Positions 26,401-36,993 of a stretch of DNA of 64,000 nucleotides are shown here, one piece after another. Where the stretch lies: assembly GCA_012295275.1 (NCBI GenBank), contig CM022670.1:22122921-22186920 (forward strand), in the 5' to 3' direction. The stretch is from Chrysomallon squamiferum. Taxonomy: Eukaryota > Mollusca > Gastropoda > Neomphalida > Peltospiridae. Below the pieces are notes generated by a model. That model was not told the DNA's origin. It did no database searches and saw only the letters and a program-made list of their open reading frames with translations. Made by a program: the position numbers and the translations under genes. Every line of letters begins with the position of its first letter. Position 1 is the stretch's first letter.

Positions 26401-28271
26401 TTACAAATAAGTGTTCAGTTTAAGAAACACATCAGCAATAACTGACTTCCAAAAAGTTATGCAAAGTTGTTATTGTTTAAATTAGCATTATATTTTAACA
26501 TAACATATAGTTTTCGTCTTTTTTCCCCCTTTTTTCAGAAATAGTAACATCCATATAATTATTTAAAAAACAAAACAAAAAGAAAGAAAGAAAGAAAGAA
26601 AAAATCCTACATCTTAAGAAAATACAATGTTAAATTTAAAGAAAAAAACATAATTTTTTAAATGTTTGTGGAATAATACATAATAGAGAAAATCTACAAA
26701 AGAAATAGGTGTGTAAAATAAAAAATATCATTTTTGAAAAATATATATCACATCTGAACTCCCCTTCTTCCCAAAATAGAATAATAATAATTAAAAATAA
26801 AAATAAATTAAACTAAAAAATAAAAATAATAAATTGAAACAGTTCTGATAACATGCAGACAGCCTATATATATATATATATATTTTGCTTATACCAAATG
26901 ATTGTCATTTTCATTTAAAAAAAGAAAGACAGAAAAAAATATTCTAACATACCAAGTTTGTGATGTTGTACAGAGTGTGATATTTTCTTACTTTAATAAT
27001 GTAGTAAGCAGAAATGCAAAAAAAAAATAGAAATTTAATTAACACATTGACAGAATGGTTATCCAGATAAATTTTGTTTTTAATTTCTCTATATTAAACA
27101 ACATGAAGAAATTAAATAGTTATTATTTTATTATTTGAGAAAATGGTTATCAAAACAAATAGAATAATATTTATGAAACAGTACATGAAAATGTAGACTG
27201 TTTTTAATTCCAGGACGGTGTATTTAATTTCTAAGGCTTCATATACCTTTTTCTTCTCCAGCTGTTCCACCACAGCGTTCACAATTTCTGCCTGTTGTAC
27301 CAGTTAAACAAGAAGTCATATTATAGCAGTGTTGAGGGAAAAAACATGGAGCACAAACAGTCTGGCTAACATTTGCAATATTTTTGTTCATGAGAATTGC
27401 TGTGAAAATAAAATCAAGTAATGAAGTAACTCTTTCATTTAGACTTAAGAAAGGAAACAAAGAATGAAATTTTGAAAATTTAAATATATGAGGAACAAAC
27501 AGAATTATTAATAAGAGAAAGTTCAGTAAATTAAACTAACGCCTTTTTGAGGTGTTTGGGTGTGTGGGTGTGATCAATATTATATATATGTATTTTTTTT
27601 TAACAGTAAAAGAACAAAAAAAATAATACATACTTGTGTCAGCATCTTGATAACCTTCACAGAGATCACAATGCCTGCCTGAGTTATCTGGTATACAGTA
27701 TGTTTTGTTTATACATGATTCAGCATAAAAGCAGTGACTAAAATTTTCATGAGAAAATTTGCTGAATACTGAACTACTGTTGCTGAGAACTAACCAAATA
27801 AATAAAAAAATGAAATAAATATATTAATAATAAATAAAAATAATAACAAATAAATAAATAACAACAACAAATACGTATAAAAAATAATACAAACAAATGA
27901 TTGGTTGCCAGTTGGTAATTCTTTAAGTAATGAATAAACATTTATTTAATGACATCTCAACGTATTTTATTTTCAAATGATACAAAGAGTAAACATATGT
28001 TTTTAATATAACAATACATCTTACATAGTATTATATATATTCTTTGTATTTAATGCCACAGATTAATTTCAATACATTTTTAATGATAGTTTGATGAAGT
28101 TACAGAACTGTGAAGAAACATTCTGCAAAGAAAAGAATAAAAGCTGCTTTTACAGAAAATAATATTTTCTGAATACTAATGTCATAACCAACATAAAACA
28201 TAATTACCTAATGTGCTTACATTGGCTAAAATAATGCAATGCACTGCATTAGCAAGCTGATATTCACTCAT
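17407..28271 (-). CDS. Uncharacterised polytopic membrane protein with two Cys modules (584 aa, 16 exons)
   Basis: Exons in order: 28208-28271, 27634-27789, 27247-27399, 26156-26289, 25418-25550, 24828-24934, 24271-24432, 23820-23900, 22828-22952, 22530-22631, 22075-22152, 21583-21637, 20848-21015, 19132-19200, 18540-18647, 17407-17466. They join in phase to 584 residues ending in TAG. Seen: ATG followed by a short hydrophobic stretch (possible signal peptide, residues 5-24); N-linked glycosylation motifs; two cysteine modules (residues about 41-65 and 91-115); a CSKCP pair; then about nine hydrophobic segments (roughly 141-160, 171-190, 226-246, 273-293, 331-354, 386-402, 408-427, 451-470, 482-500); and a Ser/Thr/Lys-rich tail (507-584) ending IHI, a class II PDZ-ligand pattern. 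The layout, with a Cys-rich ectodomain and a PW...LxC loop before the helices, recalls large polytopic receptor- or TRP-like proteins of protists and invertebrates, but I cannot name the family or a function. The start could be further upstream if a 5' coding exon exists. Confidence 0.85.
17502..17545. repeat. Perfect 22-bp tandem duplication near a splice acceptor
   Basis: The unit gttgtaaataacatttcagt plus aa occurs twice back to back without mismatch. On the gene strand it lies 36-79 nt upstream of the last exon of the membrane-protein gene, i.e. around the branch-point zone. Confidence 0.9.
23100..23720. other. Higher-complexity intronic block
   Basis: In the intron between exons 22828-22952 and 23820-23900 of the membrane-protein gene. 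It is less AT-rich and more complex than neighbouring introns, with C/T-rich runs on the plus strand. It may be an old, unrecognised transposon fragment. No coding or terminal-repeat structure is visible. Confidence 0.25.
27247..27789 (-). other. Paired symmetric exons encoding tandem cysteine modules
   Basis: Exon 27634-27789 (156 nt) and exon 27247-27399 (153 nt) both begin and end in phase 1. Each encodes one module with identical cysteine spacing, C-x5-C-x5-C-x8-C-x2-C: CFYAESC...CIPDNSGRHCDLC in the first and CFFPQHC...CLTGTTGRNCERC in the second. Both contain an (S/T)GR(H/N)C element. This looks like an ancient exon duplication of a small disulfide-rich, laminin-EGF-like extracellular module. 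The second exon has an extra CAP before its first aligned Cys. Confidence 0.8.
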
Positions 28272-28778
28272 TTTAACCAAAATTCTAGAGAGAAAAAGAA
28301 AAGTAGAATAAAAATGAGAATGGAACAAAAAGTAATAATAATAATAATAATATTAAAGACCAAAAGAAATATATCTTTTTTTGTAATAATAAAATGTCAG
28401 TGAATTTTATTTATTTATTTATAAAATCAACTAAAACTAAATTCATCTAAAATTGTCTGGCATTTTAAAATGCTCCTTTTCAAAAACACTGTGAATGAGA
28501 AACACTAATGCTCTTAATGTAATTGCATATAACAAAAATAATGCAAAAGGATGGATGTTTTATATAAATAAAACAAAATGCTTTATCATTTATTTATATT
28601 TAAAATAAAATTTTACAAAACAAAAATCTGATGAAATTAAAAATAAAATTATGAATTAATACATTTTTTTTTAAGTGGTATAAAATGATCCTTGATGATC
28701 CATCCTTAAAAGATTACTCCAATGTATAAATTTATAAAACAAAAATACTGTTCCACTCAAACTTTTGTTTAAGTTCTA

Positions 28779-28836
<58 letters not shown>

Positions 28837-28859
28837 ATAAATAAATAAATAAACAAATA
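28779..28859. repeat. (AAT)n microsatellite grading into AAATA
   Basis: About 17 perfect AAT units (28779-28830) followed by aaataaataaat-type sequence. It is upstream of the minus-strand membrane-protein gene start and is the reverse-complement counterpart of the (ATT)n block at 29767-29856. Confidence 0.95.
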
Positions 28860-28892
28860 TTGACAATAACAACATTCATCTCCTCTGTAATT

Positions 28893-28913
28893 ACGTCCCA
28901 AATTTTAGGACGT
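28893..28913. promoter_or_regulatory. Imperfect 21-bp palindrome with CArG-like core
   Basis: ACGTCC and GGACGT arms flank an A/T-rich centre. The core reads CC, eight A/T bases, GG, so it resembles but is two bases longer than the canonical SRF site CC(A/T)6GG. It lies about 420 bp upstream of the transgelin start codon. SRF control of transgelin and calponin genes is known in vertebrates; relevance here is inference. Confidence 0.35.
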
Positions 28914-29336
28914 TAGATACGAAATAAAACGTGTAAAAATTTTAATTTCGAGTACATTTATGTTAAATTATCATTTATGATTCATGCTTTAAAAATTATT
29001 ACAAAGCTGAAATCACAAAACGCTGGGTTAGAAATGTAAGATGAAAAGTTAAAATATGTATACATCAAGAAACTATTTAAACACTTCTTATTAATATCAA
29101 TCTGTTGTCATTTTGCAACTTCCGGTTTATTCCGACATCTGTTCTCAAACTTGCAAGAAATTATACAACTTCAAAACAGCCCGCTCTGTGAACTACATTC
29201 ATTGCTATTTCGTTTGTGATTGGCTGAATCGATTGCCTAGCATTACACATCACTTGATTAGTTGAAAGCTAATACACATGAATGGAGTCAACAAAAGCTA
29301 TTGTAGGCCTACATTACCAAAAGAATCTTGAGAGAT

Positions 29337-29767
29337 ATGGCAAATAGAGGCCCGGTTTACGGATTAAGCCGTGAGTGCCATTTGAAGGTATGTATATTTA
29401 CTGAAAAATAATACAAAAAAACAACAACACTAAGGATGCATTAAAATACCAATGACATCCGTGTCTTTTTTCTTTCCTTTTTCTTCTTACTTTTTTTTTT
29501 TTTCTTTTTTCCCCGTTTGAGCTGCGATCGCTATTGTTGAAAGTCGTTTTCCGATACGTTTGTTGAAACTCACCATGTAATGAAATACACAAAGTACACA
29601 GTGTGTAGCATTTAATTTAATTTATATATAACTAATGCATGCATATTTATCATGGATGCACAGTTCTGGATGCATGATGTCGAAAGTCAACTGAAATCTG
29701 AGATAATATTTTTGCAGTAACTAAATTCGTACAGTATTTGAAATCGATTATTTAAAAAGTTTTAAAA

Positions 29768-29814
<47 letters not shown>

Positions 29815-29815
29815 G

Positions 29816-29856
<41 letters not shown>

Positions 29857-32800
29857 TTAATAATACTGTGTATTGGAATTTTTTTTAAATGATAATAAAA
29901 AATAATAATAAATAAATAAATAACGAAGTTTTAATGTCCAATTTCAGAAGCAGTCAGTTACATTTTCTTGATTCACATATTACAAGTGTACATTCAAAGA
30001 ATATTTTGTACTCAAACCTATCAGTATTTAACATCTACACTAAAGCCAGTTGTTTCACCTCAGTTTGTCTATTGTTCACAGTGGTCAAGCTTCCACAATT
30101 TTATCTTCTGCTTGACAGACATTGTATACACACAGGTAATTTTATATTTCTTGATAACACAATTCAGATACAGTTACCAGGTAAAATAATTTACTGTTCT
30201 GAGTTAAGAGTGAATATTTGAAGCAAGGATATAATACAGTGACATAAAACTGACAAAATCTTGGTGATCTAACAGAGAAAAATAATTTTCAGTTAACAAA
30301 TTAAATGAATAATCACATATATTGTGTCATTAGTTGATCTCTGTATTTTTTATGTTCAGGAATTTAAAAAAAAGAATATTTTTAAATATGTTTTAGTGCT
30401 TTTTTTAACTGTTTTTTAAGTAAGTTTATATACATAAATACACAAATATACAAACACACACATAAAACTGATTTTCTATCTCTACATGTTTATGCTTATT
30501 AAAACATATTAAAGTAAAAGTTTTATTGAAAGTATATTCTTTCTCCTACCATCCTAAAAAATCTATATATTACATTAATGTTGTTTCAAGTGTTATAATA
30601 ATAACCAAAAAAACCACCAACATATTACACTTGAAAGAAATAGAGTCAGAGGTGATGGTGAAAAAGAATGAACAAAAACCAAAATGAAAATCAATGAATG
30701 ATGTGATATATCTGTGAGATTGATTAATAGGATTATTTTAACGTCCACTGAAGATAGAGTGAAGAGAAAATAATAACAGGCTTTAGTCTTGTTTGGCATG
30801 TCCATCGTATGAAATGTTGCTATTTTCAGTAACCTTTTGTTCAGATAAATAAACTTATTTGTTGTTGATAAAAATCTGATATCAGCTTGAGTTTGAATAA
30901 CATTTTATAACTAATAATTTTAAAGCAGTTCAGTTAATATATTGTATAAACAAAATTATTAAGTATCTGAACACGTCATGTATTCAATTATTTCCTAGTT
31001 TATCCACCTGTCTGCAAATTCTAAATTATGTATGATTATGTTTTTGTTACATGCTATATTATTAATTAGTTCATGGTCATCTTAAAGACTTTTTTTTAAA
31101 ATTTCTAATAAAATGCAGTTATTATAAATAACAGCAGTAGTCAACCTGAACTGTTTATTTTTTTGTTTGTTTTATTTTGTTTTATATTTTTTTACTTTTG
31201 TTTTGTTATTTTATTTTATTTTATTTTATTAAAATTAGTACAAGTATTTTTATTTTTAAAAATTATCTATTTTGAGAAATAATAATTTAAAAAATAGCCT
31301 CATTTAAATTTAAAATGTGACTTTGTTAGTTTAGATAAAAAAAAGAGATTATCCTACTTTTGAATATATTTGTCACTCATGACTTCATCTGAGAAAAGAG
31401 GTTACTTGATAAAAATAACAAACTGCTCCACATATTGTAATTCACACAACACATGAATATAGTGTTGCTGTTGTGTGATAGTGTTTGTCAGTGTGTCAGG
31501 TATGTTTCAGTATGTCACGTACACATTTTTAGACAGAAAACACACAGTGAGAACAACAGGCCACAAAACATATTTTTACTTGACACAACATCTAGATAAT
31601 GTTACTCTAACAATATTTACTGGGTCTCTGTAACAAAATGTTTTTTTTTTGCTTTGTTGTTTTTTTCTTTGAATATTTAGTGATGGCTAAAAAAACTTTT
31701 AATTTTAAATTAGTAAATAAGACAGACTGGGGAAAATATTTTTTAAATTATAGATTCCAGGTACTGGACATGTTGAAAGTGTTAGATATAAAATGTTTAA
31801 ATGTAACAGTTATGTGTAATTAATTATTAACTTACTTAACATCAGTTTCATTCAAGTACTGAAGTTATCTTAACATAAAAACTCTTTATTTTTCTTTCAT
31901 AATATAAAAAAATAACTTTATATAGTTACTTCTGGTGTGCAAATATATTTATATTCATACCTTTTCCTGAAAATTCAGCCTTATTTTATACATAAAGATC
32001 TTTTTATTTTCTCAGAATTTCCTGTTTTATAAAAAAAAAAAAAGATTTCTTAATATACATTCTGTTTTCTCTCAATCAAAAGTATTAGAGAGAAAATTAA
32101 ACAGTGTTTACAGAAAAATAGCCCATCATGTGTTATTTATAGTATTTTTTTATTGCAGACAATTAAATACTTAATAAATAATTTATTTTGCTTGTTTATT
32201 TGTTTCATCCAGCTAACCATAATACAAAAAGATTGTTGTTAGGCACATTGCCAGACTGTTCAGTACCAGTAGCAGAGGAATGTTTTTCTGGTTTAAAATT
32301 TGTTCATTTAATTTTTATTAGGTAGTAAAGACTACAACCATTTAGGATTATTTATATCAATATCACAGTCATAAGAGATAAATGTTAAGACTCTTACACA
32401 TACAGACGTACATACAAACAGATGCACATATGCATACACACACCAAAAAACCCATAAAAATTATAACTTCTCAATTATGTCAGGATATTTTCAGTAGAAA
32501 ATTAATCATTTACAAATAAAACTTGGCATTACATCTGTCAGTCTACAATTGTAGCAATATCAACGACAAAACATCATCTTCATCAATAATAACAATTATA
32601 AAAACTTTTCCAGAAATATCTGTAAGGTGCTTTTCACAGAATGGGCCATTTCCAGTCATAAAAAGAGATTATGTCGGTTCTTGCATTTATCTGTTATAAA
32701 AATATCACAACAGACAAAATAGAGAATTGAACTGATTGCTTTTATTGATCTGCCAGAAGCTGATATAAACACTTAGGATCATCAATAACAATTGAGATAT

Positions 32801-33169
32801 TTGTGTCAGAAGTGATGCAAGTATTTATGATTTTCAGTGATATCTAATCAGTTTTTGTATCTGAAATGCAGATCTTTAGAAACAGAGAAAAACTTACAAA
32901 CTGTGAATATTTGTTTTAGATGTGTTGTTTTTTGGGGTGTTCTTTTTTGTTAATTATTTTTCTTCTTCTTCTTCTTCTTCTTATTATTGCTATTGTTATT
33001 TTTGTGTTTTTTGTTTATTATTATTAATGTTATTGTCATTTTGTTGTTTTTTGGTTATTATTGTTGTCATCATCATCATCATCATTTCAAACATGCTTTC
33101 ATCTGCTGAATTTCCAAACCCTCTTGAGCAGCCAGTCTGTTGTTTATTTTTATGTATTTTAGAGTGATG

Positions 33170-33215
<46 letters not shown>

Positions 33216-34153
33216 GTGTGTGTGTGTGTGTGTGTGGATTTGTCCATCAAGAATATTTTTTGTTTTGTTTTTGTTGTGTTATTAGGACTCTTTTGTTTTA
33301 TATCAACATGTTCAAATTCTGATTTTGAAGCCAAAAAAAAAAGTTCATGTTAACACACCTATCTGCAAATTTTAAAAAACCCACTCATATTTATATATAT
33401 AAACTTTTGATTGAAAAACAAAAGGAATGTAAATTAAGAAAACATTAATAATAATAATATATATACATACACACATACATTTTATTTGTTTAATTATAAA
33501 TAATTATAATTTACAAAATGTATTTTCAGACAAAAGAGAAGTTTAATCTTGATCAAGCTAAAGAAGCTGTTTTCTGGATAGAACAGGTCACGGGTCTGAG
33601 TCTGAAGCCCAGCCGAGGGAGATTCCTGGATGAATACGATGTTGCTGAAGTGTTAAAAGATGGTGTAGCGCTGTGTGAGTAAGTGGTTACAGCTGGAGAA
33701 GCTGTTGTATAAGATTGAATTAGAGAGGAGAAGCTTGTTAAAAAAAAAAATCCCTTGCTACATAATAATTCAAAAGGGTAGCCAGTTAATTGGTAAAAGT
33801 TGGTTTTTCTCTCGTCTAATTTTATTATGTAGTAAAATATATAATTTACATCTTATAGTTGTTAATATTAAATATGTTAAATTGTTGTTAAATCTTCATT
33901 TAGCAACATCCCTAATTTATCCTGGTCAGTAATATCATCCTCAAAAATATGTCGTTAAGTAGTTATTAGTGATAAACATAATGGTGGATTTAATTTAAAA
34001 AACAAATTAATTTTATTGATGTTTAGATTAATCTCATCAAGAGGTTGTTAATTACTGAAGTTGATTAAATATTTATTTCATCTGGCATGATGTGTGCATC
34101 TCTGATGTAATCTTATTGATCTTTTTTGTTTCCCATTTCAGTGATGTAGATTA

Positions 34154-34248
<95 letters not shown>

Positions 34249-36993
34249 GAATGTATTTAAAGATCAGATTCGATCAATGAAACATAATAACAACATTTTT
34301 AATACAAGATTGTTTTGGTTTCTTTTAAATAATGGTTTTGAATGTTTAGTGATAGTTGGAGTATCATGCATTTGGCACCTGGATGCAAATACATATTTAC
34401 ATAAACTATAATCAATAAATATTTGACTAAGAAACATTTCACAAATTTGATGTAACATAACTTGAAATAATCAGTAAATATTTGATTATGAAACATTTCT
34501 CATATTTGATGTAACTTAACGGGAAATAATCAGTAAATATTTGACTAAGAAACATTTCTCATATTTGATGTACTGTAGGTGGAAATAATCAGTAAATATT
34601 TGACTAAGAAACATTTCTCATATTTAATGTAATGAAACTGGAAATAATCAGTAAATATTTGACTAAGAAGCATTTCACATGTTTGATGTAATGTAACTAG
34701 AAATATAAAGTAAATATTTGATTAAGAAACATTTCACATATTTGATGTAACGTAACTAGAAATAATCAGTAAGTATTTGATTAAGAAATATTTCACCATA
34801 TTTGATGTAATGTAACTGGAAATAATAAAGAACAAAATCATGTGCATAAAAACTGCATCTAACACATATCTTGATAATCATATGATATTCACATTTATTA
34901 TACAAACATGTAAATTTATTTTATTTGAAAAAAAAAAAGAACAAAGAAGAAACAAGATGTTGATGTTCATATGGATTTTTGAGATATTCAGGCTTTATTC
35001 TCAGTTATTATTAATTTTGTTTGATCAGTTCATAAAGACAGTTTATCTGTCAGATTCAATTACATCCATGAACATTACTGCTTTCTTTTAGCACTGAAGA
35101 ATCAGCATCAGACAAATACTTTTTAGTGTACTAATTCATAATTATTAAAAATTCTTGTTTATTTTAAATTAAAAAAAATTAAAGTATGTAAAAAAAAAAT
35201 AATAAAAAATTTTCTCCTTAAATAAATTATAATGCATTGTTGTTTTCTTTTAAAACAGGTTAATGAACAAAATAAATCCTGGAGCCATAAAAAGAATTCA
35301 CAAGCAGAAGACAACATTCAAACAGGTTTTTATTAAAAACAGTTTTGTTGATTTAGTATTAGTAACACTTGTTCATTTGCAGTAAGATTTCATTGTTGGT
35401 TATACCTTATCAGAAAACTAGCACCACAACCACTGATAACTCAATGTGTAGGTATTATAACGTATTAGATACTGAATAGATTAGGATTAAATAAAATGCT
35501 TAATGGTTTATTAACGTTTGTTACATTTTCTTTTGTAAATTTGCTTTTTTGTTTCATATTTGAAATTGCTATGACTAAAGAGCTAATTCTTAATGAATAT
35601 AATTTTAGATATTTTTTCTAAGATAAAGAACATTGATAAGTCAGCATATAGGTATTATAAAATGTTAGATATTGAATAAATTAGGATTAAATAAAATGCT
35701 TAATATTTTAAGCATTTTTTTTTTGTAAATTTGCTTTTTTATTTAATATTTGAAATGGTTATGACTAAAAAGCTAATTCTTAATAAATATAATTTTAAAT
35801 ATTGTTATTTCTAAGATTGAAAACATTGGCAAGTCTGTGTGTAGATATTATGACGTGTTGGGTACTGAAAAGATTAGGGTTAAACAAAATGCTTAAATGT
35901 TTTTAAACATTTGTTTTATTTCCTTTTGTAATTTTGCATTTTTATTAAATATTTGAAATGGTTATGACTAGTGGTCTAATTCTTTGTAAATATAATTTTA
36001 AATATTGTTTTTTCTAAGATGGAGAACATTGAATTGTTTATCAAAGCCTGTTTGAATTACAACATGAACAGGGTGGACATATTTCAGACTCTGGACCTGT
36101 ATGAGGCAAAGTCTATGTATACAGTACGTTCATCTTCTTAAATAGCTTCACTTAGAATAATTTCTATAATTGTCATAAATTGTCTGTTAGTTATGTCAGT
36201 TTTCATTTTCATATAATTATAGTTATTTAAATATTAGTATCATTTTTAATTTGGAGAAACAGTAAATGTTTATTATTCCTGAAACAGTGAGTTTTGATTT
36301 TTATCACGTCCTAGAAATATACAGTGTGACTATACTGAATTTTTCTTGTTATTTAAAGATTATTATTATTATCCATGTTTTAAGCAGTTAAATACATGAA
36401 AATAAATGGTTTCTTTCAGGTGGTAAATGCTATTCATGCTTTAGGATCACTGGTAAGAGCTTGATCAACATAATCATTATAACTGAACAGATACAAAAGA
36501 TAATTTTTTAAACAATAACATTTTTGCTGTTCTTTTTATTGTGTTTGTGGTAAAGAATACAAAGGTTATAAAACCTATTCAAATGTATGAAAATAGTAAT
36601 GACTTACATTAAATTTTAAAATATTTCATATATTCATTTCATTTAAGACACAAATAAGACAATTATATGAATGTGTGTCTGTTTCAACAGGCTCAGAAGA
36701 ATGGCTTCAATGGTCCAACAATAGGTGTTAAACTTGCAGAAAAGAATGAGAGAACATTTACTGAAGAACAGATAGCCGAAAGGAACAGAATAATTGGTCT
36801 GCAGTACGGAACAAACAAAGTAGCATCTCAGGCTGGCATGACTCCTTACGGTTTGTCCAGACAAATTCTGCTGAATCAGACAAGTGTAGAAGAGAGAAAA
36901 CAGATGGAGACGCAGATGGAGGAAGAAAACTCAGGAAAAAATCAGCTTGACAACCACATTGGCAACAATGCTAATCTGTTGAACAATACCTAG
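29337..36993 (+). CDS. TAGLN: Transgelin/calponin-like actin-binding protein (235 aa, 6 exons)
   Basis: Exons: 29337-29387, 33530-33678, 35259-35325, 36019-36123, 36420-36452 (33-nt microexon), 36691-36993; all GT-AG, joining to 235 residues with a TAG stop. The N-terminus MANRGPVYGLSREC is characteristic of transgelin and invertebrate muscle protein Mp20. A single calponin-homology domain follows (about residues 20-135), with the motifs VLKDGVALCELMNKINPGA, TFKQMENIELFIKAC and DIFQTLDLYEAK. Residues 169-194 form one calponin-like repeat (IIGLQYGTNKVASQAGM). The last 41 residues form a polar, partly acidic tail. Family knowledge: these are cytoplasmic proteins that cross-link and stabilise actin filaments, abundant in muscle. 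The start is firm because it gives the family N-terminus and lies next to the CpG-rich promoter. Intron 1 is 4.1 kb; introns 2 and 3 carry unusual repeats described separately. Confidence 0.93.
29767..29856. repeat. (ATT)n microsatellite
   Basis: About 29 ATT units with one interruption (atgatt near 29813), in intron 1 of transgelin. It is long enough to be polymorphic. Confidence 0.95.
32957..33085. repeat. Trinucleotide-rich low-complexity tract
   Basis: A (CTT)n run, then degenerate ATT/GTT units, then (CAT)n. The period-three texture over about 130 bp gives an open frame of Ser/Tyr/Val/Ile runs with no gene behind it. Confidence 0.8.
33172..33236. repeat. (CA)n-TATA-(TG)n inverted microsatellite
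   Basis: About 19 CA units pass through tatatg into about 12 TG units. The two halves are reverse complements and form a near-perfect palindrome with arms of about 24 bp. It can form a cruciform on DNA or a hairpin in the pre-mRNA of transgelin intron 1. Confidence 0.95.
34158..34242. repeat. (GA)n microsatellite
   Basis: An uninterrupted 85-bp GA run in transgelin intron 2. It is a long homopurine tract on the transcribed gene's sense strand, capable of triplex (H-DNA) formation. Confidence 0.97.
34408..34829 (+). repeat. Minisatellite, about 59-bp unit, about 7 copies
   Basis: Tandem copies in transgelin intron 2, each holding aataatcagtaaatatttga, then ctaagaaacatttctcatat, then a ttgatgtaa-type spacer. 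Copies differ by a few substitutions and 1-2 bp indels. It starts about 165 bp after the GA microsatellite. Confidence 0.93.
35426..36030 (+). repeat. Three tandem copies (about 200 bp) spanning an intron/exon junction
   Basis: The unit contains taggtattata, ggattaaataaaatgctta, tttgaaatggttatgacta, agctaattctt and ends ttttctaag plus ATnnAnAACATT. The third copy's end is the genuine acceptor and first bases of transgelin exon 4 (AG at 36017-36018, exon ATGGAGAACATT). The two upstream copies keep the ctaag acceptor (AG at 35621-35622 and 35814-35815) and 12 exon-like bases (ATAAAGAACATT, ATTGAAAACATT). Copy spacings are about 193-203 bp. Confidence 0.9.

Larger units (their letters stand above)
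28272..29336. promoter_or_regulatory. Divergent promoter region between membrane-protein gene and transgelin
   Basis: The two start codons face away from each other across 1065 bp. The part 28890-29390 is clearly richer in CpG and G+C than the rest of the window. It holds an ETS-type ACTTCCGG (29118-29125), an inverted CCAAT box GATTGGCT (29218-29225) and the palindrome ACGTCC...GGACGT (28893-28913). No convincing TATA box is placed relative to a known start. ETS and CCAAT motifs are common in CpG-rich bidirectional promoters. Bidirectional use is inference. Confidence 0.6.
29388..33529 (+). other. Transgelin intron 1
   Basis: Starts gtatgt and ends tttcag. Contents are AT-rich, with the (ATT)n block near its start, TTC/ATT/TCA trinucleotide runs (32957-33085) and the CA/TG palindrome (33172-33236). 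No coding exon or RNA gene is recognisable. Its position, directly downstream of the promoter, makes intronic enhancers plausible but unproven. Confidence 0.6.

Noticed and set aside
28893-28913. Canonical SRF CArG box
   Set aside because: The core has eight rather than six A/T bases, so it does not meet the consensus; listed only as CArG-like.
29934-30221. Overlapping plus-strand open frames in transgelin intron 1
   Set aside because: Two overlapping frames with no domain, no splice context and composition like the surrounding intron.
32922-33167. Open frame with Ser/Tyr/Val/Ile runs
   Set aside because: It is generated by the CTT/ATT/CAT trinucleotide repeats, not by a gene.
33140-33322. 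His/Thr-repeat open frame
   Set aside because: It is simply the (CA)n/(TG)n microsatellite read as codons.
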